27,471 bases of DNA from Candidatus Nitromaritima sp. SCGC AAA288-L16 (GTDB taxonomy: Bacteria; Nitrospinota; Nitrospinia; Nitrospinales; VA-1): contig AQTY01000026.1 in assembly GCA_000372225.1 (NCBI GenBank), positions 1 through 27,471 on the forward strand, written 5' to 3'. Within the stretch, counting starts at the first letter, position 1; each line of letters starts with the position of its first letter. The notes under the pieces were generated by a model. It worked only from the letters and a program-made list of their open reading frames with translations, had not been told where the DNA came from and did no database searches. The position numbers were made by a program, and so were the translations under genes. Shown here one piece after another: positions 15,253-22,560 of the stretch.

Positions 15253-16959
15253 TTATTTATCTAGAATATTCAAACGTTGCCAAACGGTTATTACTTTACG
15301 GCCGTTACGATCTTCTTTGATTCCGTCCCAGACTGCAAGGGCAATCATGGTTGGGTCCTTGCGGATAAACTCAGTGTCCCATTTCCCTGTTTTCAGCATA
15401 TCGCGTAGAAACACAACGGTCCAAACACCATCTTTCCATTCACCATACCCTTCCACATTTTGCTTGTCAGTAGGTTGGGGTGTGATCGTACCGAATCCCT
15501 CGGCGTTGAGTTCTTCAACAGCATTTTCTGAAGTTAGGTTAAGCTTTGTGACTGGATTGGACATGACGCCACCGAAGATTAAAGCATCCATATCTACGTC
15601 ACCCGCATATTCTTGGTCCCCTTCGGCTTCTAGTGTTTCTTCTAGGCCGGATTTCCAGTGCCAGATATTGACCGGTTTGCCACGATTGCCCATCCCAAAA
15701 AAAGGTTCATTGTGGCCGTGGGTATGCAGGGTGACATTGCCAAGGGCAAATTGAACCGCTGCACTATCACGAAAAAAATCCTGGTTCAATTCAGAAAATG
15801 TGTTTTTAGTTGGGTCCTCCCATTTTAATCGGACAGCAAGTTGCTCGCCATTGTTTACAGATGCGAAGTTGATGACCTCGATTGCGTCACGACGAGCTGA
15901 TAGGGGACGTAATACCAAGTTCGTCGATTTGACCCCATCCCAGATTGGGCTGTTGACATCCGTGTTCAACTCGAAGTCTTTTCGGAATGAATAGACATCC
16001 GTTTCAAATTCAGCTTTTTTAAATTCTCGGGTGAATTGGGAACGAATATAATGAACCAATGCCCAGCGGTCCTGTTCCGGCAGGTGCGCGTAGGAACTCA
16101 TCGGAGTGCCATCAAGTCCAGTGCTCACGGTTCGAAAGATGTCTTTTGCCTCAAAACCACCTTTATAATAACCGGGAACGGTAATATCTTGCACAAAGAC
16201 AGCATGCTTCCAGGCATCCAATAGCGATTCTGCCAGTCGTCCGTCACCGCGTAATGATTTACCGTGACAGGCATCACACTTATGTTTAGTGAAAAGTTCT
16301 TTACCCTTGGCTATTAACTGTGGAGTTGCTTGGGGCGGTTCGTTTATCGTGATCTTTTCACCTTGGGGTTCCTTGCTAAATCTCGGTGAGAAGTTTTTGA
16401 TTAGATTAATAAGAGCCCAGGTATCCTGGGCTGATAAAGCATCACCCCAAGCAGGCATAGAAGTTCCAGGCACTCCCTTGATAATGGTCCTATACAAGTC
16501 CTCATCCCTGGGGAGAGTGTCCGTCGGTGTGGATCGGAATTTGAAGATCCCCATTCGAAAATCCCGTGGCCAAGGATAAAGATAGTCGGTTGCGGTACCG
16601 CCGCCATTGCCGTCCTTCCCGTGACAGAAGACACACATGTGGAGATAGATATTGCGTCCTCGGGCAAGCAAACCTTCTTCTTGCATCGCTTCAGGCTTCT
16701 TTGCCCCTAAATCGCTATGAGATCCGCGGGTGCGGAATAAGTCGCCATCGCCGTCATCATGGTGGTGGTGCTCCATGGGTTTTTCGTCAACACGGTACTC
16801 ACTGCCTGATAGAGGGGCTTTATCACTGTGATGTTCATGGCCGCTTTGTGATAGGGCATAATTCGGAATGAGCAATAAAAGTAGAGGTACGGCTAATGTG
16901 GGGGGAAAAAAACTTATAGACCGATTCAGTTTGATTCGTGTTTTACAAAGTAGCGCCAT
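15253..16959 (-). CDS. Diheme cytochrome c fused to an ethylbenzene-dehydrogenase-type heme-b domain (NXR gamma / NxrC-like)
   Basis: This 568-residue exported protein has a signal peptide (about 1-38), then a His/Asp-rich linker (41-73). Two cytochrome c domains follow: CVFCH (109-113) with Met168 (GTSMPAWG), and CDACH (228-232) with Met287 (GTPMSSY). The C-terminal domain (about 335-565) includes FFGMGNRGKPVNIWHWK (421-436) and GVWTVVFLRD. This is the EB_dh heme-b fold found in the gamma subunits of type II DMSO-reductase-family enzymes (ethylbenzene dehydrogenase, selenate and chlorate reductases, nitrite oxidoreductase). The Met in GMGN is a plausible axial heme-b ligand. Such subunits pass electrons between the iron-sulfur beta subunit and c-type carriers in the periplasm. 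No alpha or beta subunit is nearby. ATG 16959 has AAGG eight bases upstream. Confidence 0.88.
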   Translation of the reverse strand: MALLCKTRIKLNRSISFFPPTLAVPLLLLLIPNYALSQSGHEHHSDKAPLSGSEYRVDEKPMEHHHHDDGDGDLFRTRGSHSDLGAKKPEAMQEEGLLARGRNIYLHMCVFCHGKDGNGGGTATDYLYPWPRDFRMGIFKFRSTPTDTLPRDEDLYRTIIKGVPGTSMPAWGDALSAQDTWALINLIKNFSPRFSKEPQGEKITINEPPQATPQLIAKGKELFTKHKCDACHGKSLRGDGRLAESLLDAWKHAVFVQDITVPGYYKGGFEAKDIFRTVSTGLDGTPMSSYAHLPEQDRWALVHYIRSQFTREFKKAEFETDVYSFRKDFELNTDVNSPIWDGVKSTNLVLRPLSARRDAIEVINFASVNNGEQLAVRLKWEDPTKNTFSELNQDFFRDSAAVQFALGNVTLHTHGHNEPFFGMGNRGKPVNIWHWKSGLEETLEAEGDQEYAGDVDMDALIFGGVMSNPVTKLNLTSENAVEELNAEGFGTITPQPTDKQNVEGYGEWKDGVWTVVFLRDMLKTGKWDTEFIRKDPTMIALAVWDGIKEDRNGRKVITVWQRLNILDK

Positions 16960-17111
16960 AACGGGTACCTTCGGGTCAGGGCGGTCCGTCTAAGATTTAT
17001 AAATTCTAGCCGAATTATGGATCGCCATGCTGGTTAAATCACAGGGTATTGTATTTACACCTTACGTGTGTCTTAGATGTATGATTTTTTTTAAGGATTT
17101 TTTAAAAATTA

Positions 17112-17627
17112 TTAATTTTTATTAAATTTCCCTCTTACCATTTTAACGCCTTGATCCAAATCTCCCATGTCTTTAAGGTTGAAATACTCTTCTTTAAATC
17201 CAAGTCCAAAATACCAGGCGTTTTCGAGCCCTCTTTCGGTGCTAGTCCACAAATAATAACTTCCACCGTTTCTGAATGATTCTGGTAGTCCAATTCTTTC
17301 GCCATCCTTACTTTTGATAGGGCGGGATGTATCGTACAAACTTTTTAATTCTTCTAGTGTTGGGAGCCTCCAGTCATCAAAACCGGCAAATTTTTCAGCA
17401 TTTTTTAAATCTATATACTCAAGCGCCTGATACCAATTCATCCCTTGTTTAAGCTCGTGGTATGAATCGGCTCGTTGCCATAATAGGCCAGAGTTTTGAT
17501 CTGCGATGGTCCCATTTCCTTGGTCAATGTATCGAGCTGCCCACGCTGAATTTAGAAATGTTGTGCCCGTTATAATAACAACGGCAATTATTGTCCCAAA
17601 GCATTTCAGTTGAAATAGGATTTTCAT
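17112..17627 (-). CDS. Secreted DUF1566-domain protein
   Basis: This 171-residue protein has an N-terminal signal peptide (about 1-30, ending SAWA). A DUF1566/Lcl-type domain follows, recognised by DQNSGLLWQRAD, the central GFDDWRLPTLEELKSLYD (about 100-118), and YYLWTSTERGLENAWYFG. These domains resemble C-type-lectin-like folds found in surface proteins of many bacteria. Binding partners are unknown. No Shine-Dalgarno is seen before ATG 17627. About 150 bases separate it from the start of the cytochrome gene, with only AT-rich promoter-like sequence between. Confidence 0.82.
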   Translation of the reverse strand: MKILFQLKCFGTIIAVVIITGTTFLNSAWAARYIDQGNGTIADQNSGLLWQRADSYHELKQGMNWYQALEYIDLKNAEKFAGFDDWRLPTLEELKSLYDTSRPIKSKDGERIGLPESFRNGGSYYLWTSTERGLENAWYFGLGFKEEYFNLKDMGDLDQGVKMVRGKFNKN

Positions 17628-17695
17628 TTGTTAAGAAAAAAAATTGTTTTTTTCTGCTTCGGCACGACCATAGTGACCTAGTAATTTATGATGTA

Positions 17696-17724
17696 TTGAA
17701 TTACTGATTATACAAATATATATA
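17696..17724 (+). promoter_or_regulatory. Candidate promoter for the 51-residue membrane protein
   Basis: TTGAAT (17696-17701) is followed after 17 bases by TATATA (17719-17724); an overlapping TATAAT occurs at 17721-17726. The area is AT-rich, so chance matches are likely. The rest of the 17628-17842 gap holds AAGGAGGT (17775-17782), which has no start codon at a good distance. Confidence 0.35.
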
Positions 17725-17842
17725 ATCAAATACCACGAATAGTGCCCTTATATTACTACAAACATATTTGCAATAAGGAGGTCTAGACTTTAGAATCCTG
17801 ACAGTCTTGGAACCATTATCTTTGCCCTGCGGAGATCGTTAA

Positions 17843-17998
17843 TTGGCTACTACCCTGGTGCAAATCATTACTGATTTCGTGAATACTTTGCCGCCTTTAC
17901 TTCAACTGTTGCTGGGAGTTTTTGTAACCCTTGGTTTTTTCAGGTGCTTTATAGCGGTTATCGATTTTATTGAAGATAGGCGAGAGGGAAAAAAATAG
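17843..17998 (+). CDS. Small membrane protein, 51 residues (TTG start)
   Basis: The frame TTG...TAG encodes 51 residues. GGAGA at 17831-17835 sits seven bases before the TTG, and an in-frame TAA immediately precedes it, so the start is well defined. The peptide begins MATTLVQIITDF and has one hydrophobic span from about residue 15 to 41 (LPPLLQLLLGVFVTLGFF, then a single Cys and IAVIDFI). It ends in a charged EDRREGKK tail, typical of a single-pass small inner-membrane protein with the C-terminus in the cytoplasm. A strong terminator follows 60 bases later. No homologue is recognised. Support comes from the ribosome-binding site, the amphipathic design and the terminator, not from family identity. 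Confidence 0.6.
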   Translation: MATTLVQIITDFVNTLPPLLQLLLGVFVTLGFFRCFIAVIDFIEDRREGKK

Positions 17999-18055
17999 CT
18001 AAAATTGTGCAAAAAAACTAGCCTGCATCTTTAAACCGTAGTAATTAACACAACT

Positions 18056-18086
18056 AAAAAACCCCGCCTATTAAAGCGGGGTTTTT
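18056..18086. terminator. Bidirectional Rho-independent terminator
   Basis: CCCCGC (18062-18067) pairs with GCGGGG (18076-18081). It is flanked by an A-run and a T-run that extend the stem and supply U-tracts on both strands. It would end transcription of the 51-residue gene (plus) and of any minus-strand transcript arriving from the Lys-rich gene. Confidence 0.9.
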
Positions 18087-18095
18087 CATTACGAC

Positions 18096-18143
18096 AGGGA
18101 GTTTCCGTTAGTTTCTGCTAGCAGGAACCTTCGGAAGCTCCCT
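18096..18143. other. Long nested hairpin
   Basis: An outer 12-base-pair stem (18096-18107 with 18132-18143, one G-T pair) encloses a 7-base-pair inner stem (18111-18117 with 18122-18128) around a CTAG loop. No T-run follows on the plus strand. It lies 10 bases beyond the bidirectional terminator. It could be a second transcript-end structure, part of a small RNA, or a mobile palindromic repeat; no second copy was noticed in the window. Confidence 0.7.
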
Positions 18144-18164
18144 TTATCAAATGATTAGACAAAA

Positions 18165-18178
18165 GGATCACCTCCTTT
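18165..18178 (+). other. 14-base match to the 3' tail of 16S rRNA (anti-Shine-Dalgarno)
   Basis: GGATCACCTCCTTT on the plus strand is the usual last part of bacterial 16S rRNA, but nothing upstream resembles helix 45, so this is not an rRNA fragment of any length. On the minus strand it reads as an ideal ribosome-binding site. It lies eight bases before a TTG-started 14-codon frame (18162 down to 18118) that runs into the nested hairpin. The surrounding 18144-18334 stretch holds no convincing gene. Confidence 0.45.
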
Positions 18179-18334
18179 TCATCCAAGGGGACCGTATCCA
18201 CGCTTGCGACTCCCTTGGCGTCTGCACGCGTGTTTGTTGCGGAGAAGAATTCTCTGATTCAGAAGTAAAATTCGACCGATTTACAGAGAAACCAAATGCT
18301 GGGTGTGTTGATGTTTTTGACTTTACCCTTCTCG

Positions 18335-18994
18335 TTATTGCCCTTTTTTCCCCTTTTTAATAGCATTCATTTTTTCCAACAGCTCTTTTCGCTGACGTTC
18401 CATTAGATCCATTTTATCTTGTAGTTCCTTCATTTTAGGATCGGGGGCATCCTTTTTCTTAGCGGATTTTTCAGTGGTAGTTTTCTTTACAGGGGTTCTT
18501 GCCTGCTTTTTTGTTTCTCCTGCTATATAATTCTTGTCGGATTTCTTCAGGCACTCCTTCTCAAGTTCTTTGCTCACAATCAAATCACATTTTTTCGAAT
18601 TCTTTTCCACCACGGCATAACAATAGTTCTGAATATCTCGGTTTAGGATTTGCGTACAATAGAATGTGCTATGATCCTTGTGTTTGAAGCGGTTCTCAGG
18701 ATTCTTGATCGGGTTTAAAGCTAGGCAAAGGTGACGTTTATCTGGAGCCGGTATTTTCCCACTTGCTTTTGCGGCTGATGACCATGCTTCTTGCGCTCGT
18801 GACATTTTTCCCATTGGGCCCACACCATCTACGGTTCTAATTTCTGCCCCACCTGGTCGCCCTTGTCGGACTTCTACTGATTCCGCATCACATAGCTTTG
18901 GGTCTGGAATCTCTACAGCAGCCCATAATGATGGCACAAGTGCCCATGATACGAGGAACACTATAAGTAACTGCGCTTTAATTCCAACTTTCAT
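18335..18994 (-). CDS. Exported Lys-rich protein with C-terminal coiled coil
   Basis: This 219-residue protein has a clear signal peptide (about 1-25, cleavage after LWA). The mature N-terminal half carries about six Cys residues (LCDAES, HLCLALN, FYCTQIL, NYCYAV, KKCDLIV, KECLKK), enough for disulfides in the periplasm. The C-terminal third is a low-complexity Lys/Thr/Ala linker followed by a heptad-like coiled coil (MKELQDKMDLMERQRKELLE). The ATG at 18994 has a near-perfect AAGGAGGAG five bases upstream, implying strong translation. Family unknown. A periplasmic structural or peptidoglycan-associated role is a guess from composition only. Confidence 0.75.
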   Translation of the reverse strand: MKVGIKAQLLIVFLVSWALVPSLWAAVEIPDPKLCDAESVEVRQGRPGGAEIRTVDGVGPMGKMSRAQEAWSSAAKASGKIPAPDKRHLCLALNPIKNPENRFKHKDHSTFYCTQILNRDIQNYCYAVVEKNSKKCDLIVSKELEKECLKKSDKNYIAGETKKQARTPVKKTTTEKSAKKKDAPDPKMKELQDKMDLMERQRKELLEKMNAIKKGKKGQ

Positions 18995-19468
18995 TGTCTC
19001 CTCCTTAACGTAGGCTTTAAGTTTTTCGGACTAAACGATAGTGCAAATCGTGTGTTTCTAAAGAATAAACCATTCTTCTTTCCGCTTGCAAGTCTTAAAA
19101 ACCCATTATATTTTAGTTTTTAGGGGCAAAGTTTTGCTTGAAACCTAATTTTCTTAACGCATTGCATGCAAACAATTTTATGCTAAAAACGCTATCTCCC
19201 TTTTGATCAATATCTTATTCATTTTATAAGTTGTCTTGTAACGATAGATATCAAACCAAGAATGTATCCTATATGTTGGTAATTAAAATTAACTGATATT
19301 AGTGTCAGGGAAATCTTAAGCACAGTCGATAAATAATTATGCAGTAGGCGCAACTTCAAAACTTTATCAGGTATAACCTTGTTAACAAATCTTAAATCAT
19401 TGCTGCTGTAATGACTGCTTTAAAATTTAGAAGCAGAAACTCTTTTTTATAATGTATTAGGATTCCCT
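18995..19468. other. Intergenic region between divergent genes, no gene seen
   Basis: These 474 AT-rich bases separate the Lys-rich gene (minus) from the first GT-C gene (plus). I see no plausible coding frame. A perfect palindrome TTGCATGCAA (19162-19171) is a possible operator. TATAAT at 19448-19453 lies only 16 bases before the TTG start of the downstream gene, without a matching -35. Confidence 0.5.
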
Positions 19469-21379
19469 TTGTTGATGAGATTTTTATCTAATAAAGAATT
19501 TAAGGTTATTTTAGGTCTAATCATTTTTGCTTCGGCCTTTAGGATACCTACCTTTGGAAGTCCTCTCATTGAGGATGAGGCGATCTCTTTTAATCGCTAT
19601 ATAGATGTGCCTTGGCAAAAGTTGATTCTTGTTTACCAAGATACGAATCAACACACGCTTTATCTTTTGATTTCAAAATTTTTTATTTGGATTTTCGGTG
19701 AAACGGAAATCGTTTACCGATTTCCTTCTCTTCTTTTTGGTGTTTTATCAATTCCTCTAATATATCGACTTGGGATGACAATGAAGTTCCCATGGTCTTC
19801 CGCATTACTTTCCTCAATATTAATGGCCTTATCTTGGCCGCACTTGAAGTATTCGATGGAGGGTAGAGGTTATGGAATAACAATATTCTTAGTCCTCTTA
19901 GTGATTTATTCAGCTATTCAGTTTCTAAATCGCTCATGTTGGGTTTGGGGTAGCATTTTGATAGTTTCAGGATTCGCGATGACGATGGCTCTTCCAAGCA
20001 ATTTATTTTTTTTAGGTGGGTTGACGGTATTTACGGTAATAGTTGGATGGTTTGATTCAGAAAAAAGCAGGTTCAATTTTAAAAGATTATTTTGGCTCGC
20101 CATTCCCCAACTAATCATGTTTGCTTTGATTGCTGTCTACTTTTTTGTCATTTATGAACAGCTTAAATACGGGAAGGATATCCAACCGCAATCTCTAGAT
20201 GGAGCGCGGGTGAAGGAGATTGCCGAGTTGCTTGTCGCTCCGTGGGGGCTTTGGCTGTATCTGTTTTTTGCTATAGGCACCTGGAGATTAAAAAGGATAA
20301 GAGAAAGAGTTGTTTTTGCCTCTGTTTTTTTTATTCCTATGATTCTGACACTTATAACAGGAGCTGTAGGGTATGCTCGAATTTATGTTTACTGGCTTCC
20401 GTTTGTGCTTTTTCTTTCCGCTTATGGAATGACCGAAGTAATTTCTTGGCTAAAAGAAAAGAAAGGAAACCTAGTTTATGGATTAGGAGTGGTGATTATT
20501 TGCCCACTAGTTTTTTTTCCAGCAAAGGAAATTAATGAATATTATGAAGCTCGGACCAATGGTTCTTTAGTCGTGGCAGGACCCAATGCAACCTTATCTG
20601 AAGCAACTAAGATGGCGGTTTGGGTGGACGAAAATATTCCAGAAAATAATCTTGTTGTCATCAGTGCTGGCGGTCCAGAATCAAGTGTGTTGACTAAATA
20701 TATGAAGAAAAAAATTCTGGAGCGAATGACCTATTTTTCTCGCGGCGGGGAATTAAAGAAAATTATTTTTATTGCTCATCAGGATATGCCTCCACATGAA
20801 TATCCGTTTGTTCCTATGGTTCAAGACCGTATGCTCAAGCTCCCTTCGAGCCTGTTTAATAAAACATACTCGATCGGTAACCTTGGTGTGTATGAACTTA
20901 ATTTGAAGGTGGAAAAATTAATTCCTCCTACTTTTGACCCGGACTATGAGGGTAAAATCGGAGACGTAAATATACCGAAAGTCAATATTCGGCAAATTGA
21001 AAGACCCAGAGTTGTGGGGGAAAGGGCCCTTCATATCGAGAATAATTCTGGAAAGGCAATAGATATAATTTCTCCTATCGTCAAAGGGGTAGATATCACT
21101 GAAGACCATGCGTACCTTTTATATGTTTTTATTACAGATTTTCAACCACTTAAAAAAGTATATGCTCATCTTGCAGAAAAGAAAACCTGGCCTCCAACTT
21201 TAGGGTATTTAAATCCATCTTTGGGAATATTTCGGGTGACCGGGCAGAATGATGTTTGGAATATTTTTTATAGTTTATCTCCTTTGTCCAAAGGGAGGCA
21301 TTATTTCCAAGAGCGGATTGGAATCCAAAAAGGAAAGAACTATTACGACGGGTTACAGTCTTACCTCTTAACCAACTGA
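19469..21379 (+). CDS. GT39/PMT-type membrane glycosyltransferase (ArnT-like)
   Basis: This is a 636-residue GT-C fold protein. The N-terminal 370 residues contain about ten membrane spans with the hallmark acidic pair Asp36-Glu37 in the first periplasmic loop (LIEDEAIS). It also has YSMEGRGYG (about 128-136), equivalent to the YSqEaRmY motif of the PMT_2 domain. Such enzymes move sugars from polyprenyl-phosphate carriers to proteins or lipids on the outer face of the inner membrane. The C-terminal 260 residues are soluble, with beta-rich, unrecognised sequence, presumably periplasmic. The start may be TTG 19469 or ATG 19475; AGGA at 19459 favours the first by spacing. It is probably co-transcribed with the next two genes. 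Confidence 0.85.
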   Translation: MLMRFLSNKEFKVILGLIIFASAFRIPTFGSPLIEDEAISFNRYIDVPWQKLILVYQDTNQHTLYLLISKFFIWIFGETEIVYRFPSLLFGVLSIPLIYRLGMTMKFPWSSALLSSILMALSWPHLKYSMEGRGYGITIFLVLLVIYSAIQFLNRSCWVWGSILIVSGFAMTMALPSNLFFLGGLTVFTVIVGWFDSEKSRFNFKRLFWLAIPQLIMFALIAVYFFVIYEQLKYGKDIQPQSLDGARVKEIAELLVAPWGLWLYLFFAIGTWRLKRIRERVVFASVFFIPMILTLITGAVGYARIYVYWLPFVLFLSAYGMTEVISWLKEKKGNLVYGLGVVIICPLVFFPAKEINEYYEARTNGSLVVAGPNATLSEATKMAVWVDENIPENNLVVISAGGPESSVLTKYMKKKILERMTYFSRGGELKKIIFIAHQDMPPHEYPFVPMVQDRMLKLPSSLFNKTYSIGNLGVYELNLKVEKLIPPTFDPDYEGKIGDVNIPKVNIRQIERPRVVGERALHIENNSGKAIDIISPIVKGVDITEDHAYLLYVFITDFQPLKKVYAHLAEKKTWPPTLGYLNPSLGIFRVTGQNDVWNIFYSLSPLSKGRHYFQERIGIQKGKNYYDGLQSYLLTN

Positions 21380-21438
21380 TAGCGTTGGTTTATATCTGAA
21401 AGCATAGACATATTGAGAAATGCTCCTTTAGGGGAAAG

Positions 21439-21858
21439 ATGGTTTTTGAGAGGATAGTGATTATGCTGGGTAATCGAGGAGTTAAAGTTATTATCGCCTT
21501 TGTTGGGATAGTATTATGGTTTTTTCCCCAAGCAGCGTTAGGAGAAGATACGGAGGTTGAAAATCGATTGTCATATATCTCTAAGATTGCTGCGGTAATA
21601 GAAAGTTCTATTATAAAGATTGAAGGGGATGTTCGCTTTGTAAAAAGGCAGGCAGAGAAGACGATTGCTGAGGCACACTTGTCGGCAAAACGCCTAGATA
21701 ATTTGGAAGCAAAAATTAAAAGTATAGAGAATCTGCTTAACGTCATTGCGATAGAAGTTGCAAAAATAAACGATAGTATGAAAAACGTTGAAAAAGACAT
21801 GGGAGGTTTTTTTCGTGGGTCATGCCGCAATGCCATTTTATGCAAGCAAAAAAAATAA
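21439..21858 (+). CDS. Small exported coiled-coil protein
   Basis: This protein has up to 139 residues. ATG 21463 (residue 9) is the better start: GAGAGG lies eight bases upstream, and the peptide then begins as a clean signal sequence (basic start, hydrophobic VIIAFVGIVLWFF, cleavage near ALG). The mature part is a long amphipathic helix with heptad-like repeats (IESSIIKIEGDVRFVKRQAEK, in pieces, then LSAKRLDNLEAKIKSIENLL). It ends in a short tail with two Cys. It lies 60 bases after the GT-C gene and 12 before the FAH-family gene, so one operon is likely. Function unknown; it could be a periplasmic oligomeric spacer or adaptor. Confidence 0.65.
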   Translation: MVFERIVIMLGNRGVKVIIAFVGIVLWFFPQAALGEDTEVENRLSYISKIAAVIESSIIKIEGDVRFVKRQAEKTIAEAHLSAKRLDNLEAKIKSIENLLNVIAIEVAKINDSMKNVEKDMGGFFRGSCRNAILCKQKK

Positions 21859-21870
21859 AGGATCTTTCGT

Positions 21871-22548
21871 TTGACAACCGATTCGATTGCTGTAGGTGAA
21901 AGAGTAATCAAACCCTGCCGAATTTTCTGTATAGGAAAAAACTATGCAGAGCACATTAGAGAATTGGATGATTTTGACGCGAAGTTCCAAACAAAAAATG
22001 AGCAACACCCAGTTGTTTTTATGAAGCCAGTAACGAGCATTGTTTCGCTTGGGGAATCGATTCATGTTCCTATGCATGGGAACATCTTGCATCACGAAGT
22101 CGAAGTAGTCGTGTTGTTGAATGGTGGCGGCAGAAATATTTTAATCAATGATGCGTTATCTTATGTTGCGGGGGTGACACTTGGGTTGGACATCACATTG
22201 AGGGATGTGCAGATCGAAGTGAAAAAAAAAGGGCACCCTTGGGAGCTTTCAAAGTCTTTTGACTACAGTTCGCCCCTGGGATTAATGCGTTCTTATGATG
22301 AATCATTTGATTTATTCGATATTCCATTTGCATGTTTTGTGAATGAGGAAAAACGACAAGAAGGAAACACAAAAGACATGATTTATTCTATTCCCCAAGT
22401 CATTTCTTTTTTAAGTACCGTATGGAAATTAATGCCTGGCGATCTGATATATACAGGAACCCCCTCTGGTATTGGCGTCATTAAGTCGCGGGATGAAATC
22501 GTGTTAAATAGCCCCATGCTTGGGCGATTTGCGTGGTCTGTATTATGA
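21871..22548 (+). CDS. Fumarylacetoacetate hydrolase-family protein (acylpyruvase/hydratase type)
   Basis: This 225-residue protein is the compact FAH form (FAHD1/YcgM-like). These metal-dependent enzymes cleave acylpyruvates, decarboxylate oxaloacetate or act on 2-keto-acids in the cytoplasm. It shows RIFCIGKNYAEH at the start, FMKPVTSIV, then metal ligands Glu76, Glu78 (HHEVEVVV) and Asp107 (LGLDITLRDVQ). The C-terminus has the family's MPGDLIYTGTPSGIG. The Glu76 to Asp107 spacing is that of FAHD1. TTG 21871 has AAAGGA eight bases upstream. Genomic context (glycosyltransferases) gives no clue to substrate. It converges with the minus-strand GT-C gene with only 12 bases between. Confidence 0.92.
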   Translation: MTTDSIAVGERVIKPCRIFCIGKNYAEHIRELDDFDAKFQTKNEQHPVVFMKPVTSIVSLGESIHVPMHGNILHHEVEVVVLLNGGGRNILINDALSYVAGVTLGLDITLRDVQIEVKKKGHPWELSKSFDYSSPLGLMRSYDESFDLFDIPFACFVNEEKRQEGNTKDMIYSIPQVISFLSTVWKLMPGDLIYTGTPSGIGVIKSRDEIVLNSPMLGRFAWSVL

Positions 22549-22560
22549 TGTGATTGATTT

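Noticed and set aside
18165..18334. Possible truncated 16S rRNA and spacer
   Set aside because: Only 14 bases match; helix 45 and all upstream 16S sequence are absent, and the following bases do not resemble a tRNA-containing spacer.
18151..18360. Plus-strand 69-residue frame with several Cys residues
   Set aside because: No ribosome-binding site. It starts inside the hairpin and anti-Shine-Dalgarno region and overlaps the end of the well-supported Lys-rich gene on the other strand.
21390..21911. 173-residue minus-strand frame
   Set aside because: It is antisense to the exported coiled-coil gene, which has a signal peptide and ribosome-binding site. The minus-strand product is low-complexity Ser/Ile-rich.
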